Shown in pieces: positions 9,333-17,547 of a DNA stretch of 64,000 nt. The position numbers and the translations under genes are program-made. The notes below the pieces were generated by a model. It had not been told where the DNA came from, ran no database searches, and saw only the letters and a list, made by a program, of their open reading frames with translations. The DNA is from Albimonas pacifica (GTDB lineage: Bacteria; Pseudomonadota; Alphaproteobacteria; Rhodobacterales; Rhodobacteraceae), in assembly GCF_900113695.1 (NCBI RefSeq), contig NZ_FOQH01000010.1, forward strand, positions 62,001-126,000, in the 5' to 3' direction. The stretch's first letter is position 1; each line of letters begins with the position of its first letter.

Positions 9333-9534
9333 ACGCAGGCCATCCCCGGCAGGATACGCAACCCACCCAGCATATCACGTCATGAGCATGGGATGAACTC
9401 GCGCCGCCGCCGTCGGCCGCGGCCCTGCGCCGGCGCGACGGCGGCGGGGATCGTCTTTCCCGATCAATTCCTTGCCCGGCCGGCTCCGCCGCCCCGCGCC
9501 CCGCGGCGGGGCGAATCGGGCCCCGGAACGGGAC

Positions 9535-9560
9535 GGGCCGGCCCCGCCCGGGGCCGGCCC
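9535..9560 (-). terminator. Hairpin downstream of the acyl-CoA synthetase
   Basis: A perfect 11-bp inverted repeat (GGGCCGGCCCC, four-base loop GCCC, then the complement) starts 28 bases beyond the stop codon of the acyl-CoA synthetase gene. There is no T-run, so termination would rest on hairpin strength or Rho. Confidence 0.5.
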
Positions 9561-9587
9561 GCCGATCCTCCGCGCGCCCTGCCGCGC

Positions 9588-11222
9588 TCAGGCGGCTTCG
9601 GGGTGGACGTAGCCCAGGCCGTTGAGCTTCTTGCGCAGCTCCAGCTTCGAGATCTTGCCGGTGGCGGTATGGGGCAGCTCGTCCATGTAGATCACGTCGT
9701 CGGGGATCTGCCACTTGGCGAAATGCTCGCCGACCAGCGCCAGGATCTCCTCCTTCGGCGGCCGGGCGCCGTTGACGCCGACGATGCACAGCACCGGACG
9801 CTCGTCCCACTTGGGATGCGGCACGCCGATGGCGGCGGCCTCGGCCACCTGCGGGTGGGCCACGGCGGCGTTCTCGAGGTCGATCGAGCTGATCCACTCG
9901 CCCCCCGACTTGATCACGTCCTTGGAGCGGTCGGTGATCCGCACGTAGGCGTTGGGGTCCATGGTCGCGACGTCGCCGGTGTCGAACCACTGGGTCCCCG
10001 GCTCGGCGGCGTCCTTCTCCATGCGGTGGTAGCGCTTCACCACGCCGTAGCCGCGGATCCACAGCTTGCCCTGGTGCTTGCCGTCCCAAGGCAGCTCCTC
10101 GCCCGCGTCGTCGGTGATGCGCAGGTCGACGCCGTAGGGCGGGTGGCCGACCGAGGTCTGCACGTCCAGCTTCTCCGCCGCGCCCAGCGAGGCGACCTCC
10201 GGCTTGAAGGAGCACACCGAGCCCAGCGGCGAGGTCTCGGTCATCCCCCAGGCGTGGATCACCTGGGCGCCGTAGTCGAGCTGGAAGGCCTCGATCACCG
10301 CGCGGGGGCACGACGAGCCGCCGATCACCACGCGCTTCAGCGTCGAGAAGCTCAGCTTGTTCTGGCGCAGGTGCTGCAGCATCCCCAGCCAGATGGTCGG
10401 CACCGCGGCGGTGAGCGTGACGCCCTTCTCCAGCATCTCGTAGAGGCCGGGGGCGGTCATGTCGCGGCCCGGCATCACCATCGCGGCGCCGTTCAGCGCG
10501 CAGGTGTAGGCCAGCCCCCAGCCGTTGGCGTGGAACAGCGGCACGACGGGCATCACGACGTCGGTGGAGGAGATCGGGATGCAGTCGGGCGTCGAGGCGA
10601 ACAGCGCATGCATCACGTTCGAGCGGTGCGAGTAGAGCACGCCCTTGGGGTTGCCCGTGGTGCCGGAGGTGTAGCACAGGCCGCAGGGGTCGTTCTCGTC
10701 GCCCGTCGCCCACTCGTAATCGCCGTCGGCCATGGCCAGCAGCTCGTCGTAGGCGATGGCGTCGGGCAGGGTGGTCTGGGGCATGTTGGCCCGCTCGGTC
10801 AGGACAACCCATTTCTCGACCGTGCCGAGCTGGGGGACGAGGGGTTCCAGCACCTTCACCAGGTCGGGCTCGACCATCACCACGCGGTCGCCGGCGTGGT
10901 TGATGATGTACTCGAGCTGCTCGGAGAACAGGCGCGGGTTCAGCGTGTGCAGGATCGCGCCGCAGCCGGAGACGCCGTACCAGACCTCCATGTGGCGGGG
11001 CGTGTTCCAGGCCATGACGCCGATCGCGTCGCCGGAGCCGTAGCCGAGGTGGTTCAGCGCCTGGGCCACCTTCTTCGCGGCGGCATGGACGCCGGCCCAG
11101 GTGGTCTCGACATACGGTCCCTCGGCTGAGCGGCCGACGATGGGCCGGTTCCCGTGGTACTTCGCGGCGTGGTCGATCAGCGTCGAGACGCGCAGCGGCC
11201 AGTCCTGCATCGCTCCGAGCAT
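9588..11222 (-). CDS. Long/medium-chain fatty acid-CoA ligase
   Basis: This 544-residue acyl-adenylate-forming enzyme should activate a fatty acid to acyl-CoA with ATP and CoA for beta-oxidation. The P-loop-like AMP motif YTSGTTGNPKG is at 184-194, the WGMTETSP motif lies in the middle, FDTGDVATMD follows, and the C-terminal catalytic lysine lies in TGKISKLELRK near residue 530. The start was placed at the ATG complementary to 11220-11222 because AGGGAGG sits seven bases upstream; a second ATG four codons later is less well placed. The family assignment (medium/long-chain, AlkK-like) is from overall pattern; exact chain length cannot be read. It is a single-gene unit between a hairpin and a long repeat-rich gap. 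Confidence 0.92.
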   Translation of the reverse strand: MLGAMQDWPLRVSTLIDHAAKYHGNRPIVGRSAEGPYVETTWAGVHAAAKKVAQALNHLGYGSGDAIGVMAWNTPRHMEVWYGVSGCGAILHTLNPRLFSEQLEYIINHAGDRVVMVEPDLVKVLEPLVPQLGTVEKWVVLTERANMPQTTLPDAIAYDELLAMADGDYEWATGDENDPCGLCYTSGTTGNPKGVLYSHRSNVMHALFASTPDCIPISSTDVVMPVVPLFHANGWGLAYTCALNGAAMVMPGRDMTAPGLYEMLEKGVTLTAAVPTIWLGMLQHLRQNKLSFSTLKRVVIGGSSCPRAVIEAFQLDYGAQVIHAWGMTETSPLGSVCSFKPEVASLGAAEKLDVQTSVGHPPYGVDLRITDDAGEELPWDGKHQGKLWIRGYGVVKRYHRMEKDAAEPGTQWFDTGDVATMDPNAYVRITDRSKDVIKSGGEWISSIDLENAAVAHPQVAEAAAIGVPHPKWDERPVLCIVGVNGARPPKEEILALVGEHFAKWQIPDDVIYMDELPHTATGKISKLELRKKLNGLGYVHPEAA

Positions 11223-11433
11223 GGCATCCTCCCTATGACGTCGAGCTTGCGGCTCTCCGGGCGGAGACTCCCTTCCGCCGATGGCGCCGCATGATCTGCG
11301 AACTTGGGGGGAAATTACCACCCGCCGGACCGGCGGCAAGGCGTCCGCGACGGAAGCCGGCCGGGAATCGGAGGATTCGAAGGGTTTTTCGGCGCCCCGG
11401 AAGCGCCGGCGCCGCCCCCGGCCGCCGGCGGAG

Positions 11434-11703
11434 GCGCCGCGTCGGGCCGCCCGCCCGGGGGTCCGGTCAGGCGCGCGGCGCAGGGCGGGCGGGGGCGCGC
11501 GGGGCGAGGGGCGCCCGGGGCCGCGGTCTCGGCGGACCCCGGCCGGAGGGGTCGGGGGCGGCGGGGGAGCGCCGCGTCGGGCGGGGCGCAGGGGGATCGG
11601 TCAGGCGCGCGGCGCGGCGGCGGGCGAGGGCGCGCGGGGCGAGGGGGGCCGGGGGCGGGCGTCGGCGAGGCGGCCTGGCTCGCGCGGGCGGCGCGGTCGG
11701 GAC
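11434..11703. repeat. Two units of a 135-bp-period intergenic repeat
   Basis: Unit one starts at 11434 and unit two at 11569. Each begins with GCGCCGCGTCGGG, and a GCGCGCGGCGC end closes the first 47-48 bp; a GGCGAGG block follows about 21 bases later. The same arrangement occurs at 34516-34831 with the same 134-135-bp spacing, so it is a dispersed family and not chance G+C bias. Confidence 0.6.
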
Positions 11704-11705
11704 AG

Positions 11706-11726
11706 GCCCCGGGTCGAGCCCGGGGC
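11706..11726. repeat. GCCCCGGG-N5-CCCGGGGC palindromic repeat, copy 1
   Basis: A 21-bp inverted repeat with eight-base arms and the spacer TCGAG. Identical copies, extended to 24 bp of identity, occur at 32538-32558 (same orientation) and 58814-58834 (inverted), always between genes; a degenerate relative is at 62359-62379. Confidence 0.65.
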
Positions 11727-11807
11727 GCCGGCCGCGGGCGGCCGGCGGCGCCTGGGGGCGGCGGGGCGCCCCGTCGGGCGGGCGTGCAGCGGCGCCGCCG
11801 GCGCGGG

Positions 11808-13157
11808 TCAGGCGGCCTGGGCGGCGGCGGAGACGGCGGCGCAGATGTCGTCGACGACGGCCTCGACCAGCAGCGGGTCCTCGCCCTCGGCCATCACCCG
11901 GATCAGCGGCTCGGTGCCCGACTTGCGGATCAGGACCCGGCCGGCGCCGTTCAGGCGCGCCTCGCCCGCGGCGATGGCGGCCTGCACGGGGGCGGCCTCC
12001 AGCGGCGCCTGGCCGGCGGCGTAGCGCACGTTCTTCAGCACCTGGGGCAGCGGCTCGAACCGGGCGCAGGCCTCCGACGCGCGCGAGCCGTCCTCGACCA
12101 GCGCCGCCAGCACCTGCAGCCCCGCCAGCAGCCCGTCGCCGGTGGTCGCATGGTCGGACATCACGATATGCCCCGACTGCTCGCCGCCCAGGTTGTAGCC
12201 GCCGCGGCGCATCTCCTCGACCACGTAGCGGTCGCCGACCCGGGTGCGCAGCAGCTGCACGCCCTGGCTCGCCAGCCGCCGCTCCAGCCCGAGGTTCGAC
12301 ATCACCGTGGCCACCAGCGCGCCGCCCTTCAGGACGCCGTCGCGCATCCAGCGCTCGGCGATCAGGCACATGATCTGGTCGCCGTCGACGACCTCTCCGC
12401 GCTCGTCCACCAGGATCAGCCGGTCGGCGTCGCCGTCGAGCGCAAGCCCGAGGTCCGCGCCATGGGCCAGCACCGTCTCGCGGCAGGTCATCGGCGCGGT
12501 GGAGCCCACGCGGTCGTTGATGTTGCGCCCGTTGGGGCTGACGCCGACCTCGATCACCTCGGCCCCCAGCTCCCACAGCACCGTCGGCGCGGTGCGGTAG
12601 GCGGCGCCGTTGGCGCAGTCCACCACCACCTTCAGCCCGTCGAGGCGCAGGTCGCGGGGGAAGGTGGCCTTCGCGGCCTCGATATAGCGGCCCAGGCCGT
12701 CGTCGATGCGCTTGGCGCGGCCGAGGTTCTCGGCGTCCTCCAGCACCGGCTCGGCCTCGACCATCCCCTCGATCTCGGCCTCCTGCTCGTCGGAGAGCTT
12801 GAAGCCGTCGGGTCCGAAGAGCTTGATGCCGTTGTCCTGGTAGGGGTTGTGGGAGGCGGAGATCATCACGCCCGCGTCCGCGCGCAGGCTCTTGGTCAGC
12901 ATCCCCACGCCCGGCGTCGGAATCGGGCCCAGCAGGAACACGTCGACCCCGACCGACAGGAACCCCGCGGTCATCGCCTGTTCCAGCATGTAGCCTGACA
13001 GGCGCGTGTCCTTGCCGATCACGACGCGGTGGCGGTGGGGGCCGCGGCGGAAGCGGCGCCCGGCCGCCTGGCCCAGCTTCAGCGCCACCTCGGCGGTCAT
13101 CGGGTGCACGTTCGCGCGCCCGCGCACGCCGTCGGTTCCGAATAGCGTCCGCGTCAT
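11808..13157 (-). CDS. glmM: Phosphoglucosamine mutase
   Basis: This 449-residue enzyme converts glucosamine-6-phosphate to glucosamine-1-phosphate on the way to UDP-GlcNAc for peptidoglycan and lipopolysaccharide. The phosphoserine loop ISASHNP has the phosphorylated serine at 102, the magnesium loop DGDADR is at 241-246, the sugar specificity loop reads GGEQSGHI, and the phosphate-binding loop near the C-terminus reads [12 protein letters not shown]. Length is typical. The start ATG at 13157 gives the usual [13 protein letters not shown] beginning and is preceded by a GGGGGAGAAGG-type ribosome site. It is divergent from the cys operon, with about 210 bp between the two start codons. Confidence 0.98.
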   Translation of the reverse strand: MTRTLFGTDGVRGRANVHPMTAEVALKLGQAAGRRFRRGPHRHRVVIGKDTRLSGYMLEQAMTAGFLSVGVDVFLLGPIPTPGVGMLTKSLRADAGVMISASHNPYQDNGIKLFGPDGFKLSDEQEAEIEGMVEAEPVLEDAENLGRAKRIDDGLGRYIEAAKATFPRDLRLDGLKVVVDCANGAAYRTAPTVLWELGAEVIEVGVSPNGRNINDRVGSTAPMTCRETVLAHGADLGLALDGDADRLILVDERGEVVDGDQIMCLIAERWMRDGVLKGGALVATVMSNLGLERRLASQGVQLLRTRVGDRYVVEEMRRGGYNLGGEQSGHIVMSDHATTGDGLLAGLQVLAALVEDGSRASEACARFEPLPQVLKNVRYAAGQAPLEAAPVQAAIAAGEARLNGAGRVLIRKSGTEPLIRVMAEGEDPLLVEAVVDDICAAVSAAAQAA

Positions 13158-13244
13158 CGCCTTCTCCCCCGTTCACCGGTCCCAAACCACCCTCCGGCGA
13201 TAGACCGGGCGGGGCGCGACGTCCACGGGAGAGCGCACGCGCGG

Positions 13245-13319
13245 CAATAAAACTTTCTTCCGGTGTGAAATAAAGCGTGTAAGCGAAAGCCGGTGTGAAT
13301 TATTGCATCCCACACCGGC
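13245..13319 (+). promoter_or_regulatory. A+T-rich control region of the cys operon with CGGTGTGAA repeats
   Basis: In a G+C-rich surround this short stretch is A+T-rich. It holds two direct copies of CCGGTGTGAAWTAWW (about 13260-13273 and 13290-13303). The second copy forms a perfect nine-base dyad, GCCGGTGTG at 13289-13297 and CACACCGGC at 13311-13319, around an A+T-rich 13-base centre. The TGTGAAATAAA core recurs upstream of cysK at 38747-38757. The region probably contains the promoter and the operator of a sulfur-responsive regulator; which regulator is unknown. Confidence 0.55.
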
Positions 13320-13367
13320 GCCCCTTACCTTGCGATGCAACGAAACCTCCGTGACGGGGAGTCCCTC

Positions 13368-13685
13368 ATGGCCAAGACGTTCAAGCCCGTGGTCCTGACC
13401 GCGAACGCCCTCGAAGGGGGCGAGGCCGTCTGGTGGACCGGCGCCGGCTGGTCCCCGCGGTTCGCCGAGGCCTGCCCGGCCCGCTCCGACGACGAGGCCC
13501 GAATGTTCGAGACCCTGGGCATGGCCCCGCTGTTCGAGCGGATGGTGGTCGGCCCCTACCTCGCCGAGGTGGAGATGACCGAGCAGGGGCTCGTTCCCGG
13601 TTCCCGCCGCGAGGCGATCCGCGCCGACGCGGCGCCGACCTTCGACTATCTCGTGGGCGCGGGGGCGCGCGAAAAGGCGGCGTAA
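13368..13685 (+). CDS. DUF2849 protein, first gene of the cys operon
   Basis: This 105-residue small protein of the DUF2849 family is found almost only at the head of sulfite reductase operons in alphaproteobacteria. Family features visible are the start FKPVVLTANALEGGEAVWW, the PRFAEA segment and the closing FDYLVGAGAREKAA. Its role is not established; association with sulfite reduction is from context only. The ATG at 13368 has a GGGGAG ribosome site seven bases upstream, which makes it better than an ATG 33 bases earlier. It lies 97 bp before cysI and should be co-transcribed with it. Confidence 0.88.
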   Translation: MAKTFKPVVLTANALEGGEAVWWTGAGWSPRFAEACPARSDDEARMFETLGMAPLFERMVVGPYLAEVEMTEQGLVPGSRREAIRADAAPTFDYLVGAGAREKAA

Positions 13686-13782
13686 GGCCGCTTCGCCCCC
13701 TGACGTCCGACACGCGTCGCCGGCCGCGGCCCCCCTCACCCGGGGGCGCCGCGCGGCCCGCGACGTCCAGCGGAGACGCGGA

Positions 13783-15438
13783 ATGTACCGTTACGACGAA
13801 TTCGACGCGCAGATCGTGAACGAGCGCGTGGCCCAGTTCCGGGGTCAGGTGGCGCGCCGGCTGTCCGGCGCCCTGAAGGAGGACGAGTTCCGTCCCCTGC
13901 GCCTGATGAACGGTCTCTACCTGCAGCTCCACGCCTACATGCTGCGGGTCGCGATCCCCTATGGCACCCTGTCGGCGGACCAGATGCGCCAGCTCGCGAT
14001 GATCGCCGAGCGCTACGACCGCGGCTACGGGCATTTCACCACCCGCCAGAACATCCAGTACAACTGGCCGAAGCTGGCCGACGTGCCCGACATCCTCCAG
14101 CACCTGGCGGACGTCGAGATGCACGCTATCCAGACGTCCGGCAACTGCATCCGCAACACCACCTCCGACCCGTTCGCGGGCGCGGCGGCCGATGAGATCG
14201 AGGATCCGCGTCCGACCTGCGAGCTGATCCGCCAGTGGTCGACGCTGCACCCGGAATTCACCTTCCTGGGCCGCAAGTTCAAGATCGCCGTGACGGGGGC
14301 CGAGACCGACCGCGCCGCGATCCGCGTGCACGACATCGGCATCCAGATCGTGCGCAACGCGGACGGCGAGGTCGGCTACCGCATGTTCGTCGGCGGCGGC
14401 CAGGGCCGCACGCCGATGATCGCGCCGGTGATCCGCGACTTCCTCCCCCGCCGGGACCTGCTGCCCTGGCTGGAGGCGGCGCTGCGCGTCTACAACCTGC
14501 ACGGCCGTCGCGACAACAAGTACAAGGCCCGCATCAAGATCCTCGTCCACGAGATGGGCGCCGAGGCCTACGCGAAAGAGGTCGAGGAAGAGTTCGCCCG
14601 CATGGACCGCGAGGTGATCGCCCCCGACCAGGAGGAGATCGACCGCATCGCCGCCTACTTCGCGGCCCCCGCGTGGGAGGCGCTGCCCGAGGAGTCCAAG
14701 CGGCTCGAGGCCGGCAAGAAGGCCGACCCCGCCTTCGCCCGCTGGGCCGAGACCAACACCCACGCCCACAAGGCGCCGGGCTACGTCTCGGTGGTGATCT
14801 CGCTCAAGCCGATCGGCGGCGCCCCCGGCGACGCCACGGCCGAGCAGATGCGCCTGATGGCCTCGGCCGCCGACACGTTCTCGCAGGGCGAGCTGCGCAT
14901 CACCCATGAGCAGAACGTGGTGCTCGCGCATGTGAAGAAGGACGACCTTCCGTCCCTCTACAACATGCTCAAGACCCAGGGGCTGCACGCGGCCAACCTC
15001 GGGCTGGTGACCGACATCATCGCCTGCCCGGGGCTGGATTACTGCGCGCTGGCCACCGCCCGCTCGATCCCCGTCGCGCAGGCCATCGCCCAGCGCTTCG
15101 CGGACGAGGACCGCCAGCGCGAGATCGGGCCGCTGGCCATCAAGATCTCGGGCTGCATCAACGCCTGCGGCCACCACCACGTGGGCCATATCGGGATCCT
15201 GGGTCTCGATAAGGCGGGGGTGGAATCCTACCAGATCACGCTGGGCGGCGCGCCGGGCGAGGACGCGGCCATCGGCACGCGCACCGGCCCCGGCTTCGCC
15301 TTCGAGGAAGTGCCGGACGTGATCGAGAAGCTCGTGGACCGCTACCTCGCGATCCGCGAGCCGGGGGAGACGTTCCTCCAGACGTACCGCCGCGCCGGGA
15401 TGCCGGCTTTCAAGGAGGCGATCTATGCCCCTGCGTGA
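13783..15438 (+). CDS. cysI: Assimilatory sulfite reductase hemoprotein (nitrite/sulfite reductase family)
   Basis: This 551-residue siroheme/4Fe-4S enzyme reduces sulfite to sulfide in six-electron steps for cysteine synthesis. The cluster and siroheme ligands are C415 and C421 (CPGLDYC) plus C458 and C462 (GCINACGHH), the standard C-x5-C and C-x3-C pattern. The substrate-binding stretches GHFTTRQNIQYNWPKL and SGNCIRNTT are present. No flavoprotein subunit is encoded here, so reduced ferredoxin or a separate reductase must supply electrons. The downstream cysH fusion overlaps the last 14 bases, which indicates coupling. A nitrite-reducing member cannot be excluded from sequence alone, but the operon with CysH settles the role in favour of sulfite. 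Confidence 0.95.
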   Translation: MYRYDEFDAQIVNERVAQFRGQVARRLSGALKEDEFRPLRLMNGLYLQLHAYMLRVAIPYGTLSADQMRQLAMIAERYDRGYGHFTTRQNIQYNWPKLADVPDILQHLADVEMHAIQTSGNCIRNTTSDPFAGAAADEIEDPRPTCELIRQWSTLHPEFTFLGRKFKIAVTGAETDRAAIRVHDIGIQIVRNADGEVGYRMFVGGGQGRTPMIAPVIRDFLPRRDLLPWLEAALRVYNLHGRRDNKYKARIKILVHEMGAEAYAKEVEEEFARMDREVIAPDQEEIDRIAAYFAAPAWEALPEESKRLEAGKKADPAFARWAETNTHAHKAPGYVSVVISLKPIGGAPGDATAEQMRLMASAADTFSQGELRITHEQNVVLAHVKKDDLPSLYNMLKTQGLHAANLGLVTDIIACPGLDYCALATARSIPVAQAIAQRFADEDRQREIGPLAIKISGCINACGHHHVGHIGILGLDKAGVESYQITLGGAPGEDAAIGTRTGPGFAFEEVPDVIEKLVDRYLAIREPGETFLQTYRRAGMPAFKEAIYAPA

Positions 15439-16678
15439 TGCGAACGGCCTGACGCCGGACCTGTGGGTTCGCCTGTCCGAAGGCCAGGTGGCGCCGAAAG
15501 GCGCGAAGGTCATCCTCCCCCTGGCGCGCCTGCGCGAGGAGGGCTTCCCCGAGGGCGCGGGCGCCGTGGGCGTCCACGTGCCCAACGACGCCGACGCCCG
15601 GACCCTGCAGGAGTTCCTGCCGCGGCTGAGCCTGGTCTCGGTCGCCTTCCCGTCCTTCGCGGACGGGCGGGGCTTCTCGATCGCCCGCCGCCTGCGCGGC
15701 TTCGGCTTCCGGGGCGAGCTGCGGGCCGCCGGCCCGGTGATCGCCGACCAGTACCCGATGCTGCTGGCCGTGGGCTTCGACACGATCGAGATCCCCGAGG
15801 CGATGGCCGAGCGCCAGAAGGAAGAGGACTGGCAGGAGGCGCGGGACAGCGTCTCGCTGACCTACCAGTCCGGCCTGCGCCGGGGCGCGGTCTCGATCTT
15901 CGAGGCCCGCCGCGCGGTGCGGGGCGAGAGCCGCCGCCGCGACGGCGCCGCCGAGACGCCCGAGCAGATGGCCGCCCGCCTCAACGCCAAGTACCGGGGC
16001 GCCGAGCCGCAGGACGTGCTCTGGGCCGCCGCCCACAAGGAGTTCCCGGGCGGGCTCGCCCTGGTCTCCTCCTTCGGGGCGGAGTCCGCGGCGCTGCTGC
16101 ACATGGTCAGCCAGGTCGACAAGTCGCTGCCGGTGCTGTTCCTCGAGACGGGGATGCTGTTCCCGGCGACGCTGGCCTACCAGCAGAGCCTGTCCGAGCA
16201 GCTCGGCCTGACCGGCGTGCGCCTGGTGCGCCCCGACGCCGCCGAGGTGAAGGCCGAGGACCCCGAGGGCTCGCTGCACGGCCCCGACGCCGACGCCTGC
16301 TGCGACCTGCGCAAGACCCGGCCGCTGGAGCGGGCTCTGGCCCCGTTCCAGGCCTGGGTCACCGGCCGCAAGCGGTTCCAGACCGCCGACCGCGCCAACC
16401 TCGAGCTGTTCGAGGTGGACCCCGCCGGCCGGATCAAGCTGAACCCGCTGGCCGACTGGGACGCCAGGCGCATCTCGGAGTACATGGACGCCCACGACCT
16501 GCCGCGTCACCCGATGGTGGCCGAGGGCTTCCCCTCGCTGGGCTGCGCGCCCTGCACCACCAAGGTGCGCCCGGGCGAGGACCCGCGGGCGGGCCGCTGG
16601 CGCGGGTCGGACAAGACCGAGTGCGGGATCCACATCGTCGACGGCAAGATCGTCCGCGGGAACCCGCAGGCGGCCTGA
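15425..16678 (+). CDS. cysH: DUF934-CysH fusion: adenylyl-sulfate (APS) reductase
   Basis: This 417-residue protein joins two units that are normally separate genes. Residues about 25-140 are a DUF934 domain (FPSFADGRGFSIARRLRGFG, then RAAGPVIADQY, then GFDTIEIP). After a charged linker, residues 178-417 form CysH, with the adenylate loop SSFGAES at 215-221 and the catalytic cysteine C400 in ECGIH. CC at 292-293 and C374/C377 supply the four 4Fe-4S ligands, which mark an APS reductase and not a PAPS-only enzyme. It reduces APS to sulfite with thioredoxin or glutathione, feeding the sulfite reductase upstream. The start at 15425 lies inside cysI. DUF934 has no proven function; physical fusion supports a role in sulfite formation. 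Confidence 0.93.
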   Translation: MPLRDANGLTPDLWVRLSEGQVAPKGAKVILPLARLREEGFPEGAGAVGVHVPNDADARTLQEFLPRLSLVSVAFPSFADGRGFSIARRLRGFGFRGELRAAGPVIADQYPMLLAVGFDTIEIPEAMAERQKEEDWQEARDSVSLTYQSGLRRGAVSIFEARRAVRGESRRRDGAAETPEQMAARLNAKYRGAEPQDVLWAAAHKEFPGGLALVSSFGAESAALLHMVSQVDKSLPVLFLETGMLFPATLAYQQSLSEQLGLTGVRLVRPDAAEVKAEDPEGSLHGPDADACCDLRKTRPLERALAPFQAWVTGRKRFQTADRANLELFEVDPAGRIKLNPLADWDARRISEYMDAHDLPRHPMVAEGFPSLGCAPCTTKVRPGEDPRAGRWRGSDKTECGIHIVDGKIVRGNPQAA

Positions 16679-17022
16679 GCCGGGCGCGATCGATCATCGA
16701 AAGCCACGAGGGGGCGGCGGCGCGGAAGGCCCGCCGCCCCTTCGGACTCCCCAGCCGTCGAAGGGGGGCGGGCCCGCGATCCGTCCCGGAGCGCTCACCC
16801 CATGGAGCCGCTTCGGAGATCGCTTCGCAGCGGGCGGCGCGGAACACGCGGCCGGCCCGCCACGACGGGACGAGGCTCCCCACGAGCGCCCGTCCACGAG
16901 GTTTCCCATCCGGTCCAACTATGGCGAGAATGGGGCGGGATTCGCCAATTCACGCTCACGTCAGGCGCCTGCGACGACATTTCCACATACAATATTCGTA
17001 TTTGTATTTATATGGATAATAA
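16679..17022. other. Gap of 344 bp between converging genes, with an A+T-rich island
   Basis: After the cys terminator hairpin no gene is visible. From about 16961 to 17022 the composition changes sharply to A+T-rich, with TATTTGTATTTATATGG-type sequence. An inverted repeat ATACAA (16987-16992) and TTGTAT (17002-17007) sits in it, just past the stop of the rhodanese gene. There is no evidence for a promoter direction. Confidence 0.5.
16711..16740 (+). terminator. Hairpin terminating the cys operon
   Basis: A perfect 10-bp stem (GGGGCGGCGG and CCGCCGCCCC) with a ten-base loop is followed by TTCGG. It begins 33 bases after the cysH stop. The T-run is short, so Rho or hairpin strength must contribute. 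Confidence 0.55.
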
Positions 17023-17433
17023 TCAACCTCCGGATGCGAGGGCGAAACCCTCGTCCCGCCACCCCGCGACCCCGCCGATCATCCGCTTCACCGGTCGACC
17101 GAGGCGCGCCAGGCGCACCGCCGCCTTGTCGGCCCCGTTGCAGTGCGGCCCGGCGCAGTAGACGACGAAGAGCGTCTCCTGCGGCCATTCGGCCATCCGC
17201 CGCGCGGTGATCTTGCCATGGGGCAGGGTCAGCGCTCCGGGCACGTGGCCGGCGGCGAAGAGCTCCGGCCCCCGCACGTCCAGCAGCACGAAATCCGCCG
17301 CCCCCGCGGCCATCGCGGCATGGACGTCCCAGCAATCCGTCTCGAAGGCCAGCAGCGCCTCGAAATGCGCCAGCGCCCGGTCGGAGGGGGCCGCGGGCAC
17401 GGCCGCGACGGCGGAAGGGGACGGCTGGCTCAT
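17023..17433 (-). CDS. Rhodanese-like sulfurtransferase domain protein
   Basis: This 136-residue single-domain rhodanese has the CH2A-type start VLLDVRGPELFAAGHVPGA, the active-site cysteine C93 in VYCAGPHCNGADKAA and the closing GGVAGWRDEGF. It has an additional N-terminal helical stretch (residues 15-45). The ATG at 17433 was chosen because rhodanese homology begins soon after it; the longer frame upstream runs into the divergent regulator gene. Such proteins carry persulfide sulfur or act as signalling modules; the substrate is unknown. It is divergent from an FtrA-type regulator, a pairing I recall from other proteobacteria, so the regulator probably controls it through the 114-bp shared intergenic region. 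Confidence 0.9.
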   Translation of the reverse strand: MSQPSPSAVAAVPAAPSDRALAHFEALLAFETDCWDVHAAMAAGAADFVLLDVRGPELFAAGHVPGALTLPHGKITARRMAEWPQETLFVVYCAGPHCNGADKAAVRLARLGRPVKRMIGGVAGWRDEGFALASGG

Positions 17434-17511
17434 GATCGGCTCCGGGGTCCTGGGCCGCCGCGGGGCGCGGCGGGTCGGGCGGATATGAGCGGAGGCCGGG
17501 GCGCAAGGGAA

Positions 17512-17547
17512 CTGGCGGACCCGCCAGGGTCCGGGCATTATCCGCCA
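17512..17547. promoter_or_regulatory. Three TGGCGG half-sites between rhodanese and ftrA-like genes
   Basis: CTGGCGG at 17512-17518 and CCGCCAG at 17521-17527 form a perfect palindrome with a two-base centre. A further TCCGCCA at 17541-17547 touches the regulator's ATG and pairs with TGGCGGA at 17513-17519. The layout suggests an AraC/GlxA-type operator acting on both divergent genes. Confidence 0.4.

Larger units (their letters stand above)
11223..11807. other. Gene-free gap of 585 bp with G+C-rich repeats
   Basis: No convincing gene is present. The gap between glmM (ending at 11808) and the start of the acyl-CoA synthetase (11222) holds two copies of a 47/48-bp element exactly 135 bp apart, one copy of the GCCCCGGG palindrome, and otherwise low-complexity G/C sequence. 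The acyl-CoA synthetase promoter should lie in the slightly less G+C-rich part at about 11230-11400. Confidence 0.6.

Noticed and set aside
11223-11807. Small coding genes in the G+C-rich gap
   Set aside because: All open frames are low-complexity Arg/Gly/Pro/Ala text crossing the repeat units, without ribosome sites.
13335-13367. Longer start for the DUF2849 protein
   Set aside because: The added residues MQRNLRDGESL are not family-like and would place the GGGGAG ribosome site inside the gene; the ATG at 13368 is better.
16961-17022. Replication origin or integration site suggested by the A+T-rich island
   Set aside because: No DnaA boxes, tRNA end, integrase or flanking direct repeats could be seen; left as an unexplained island.
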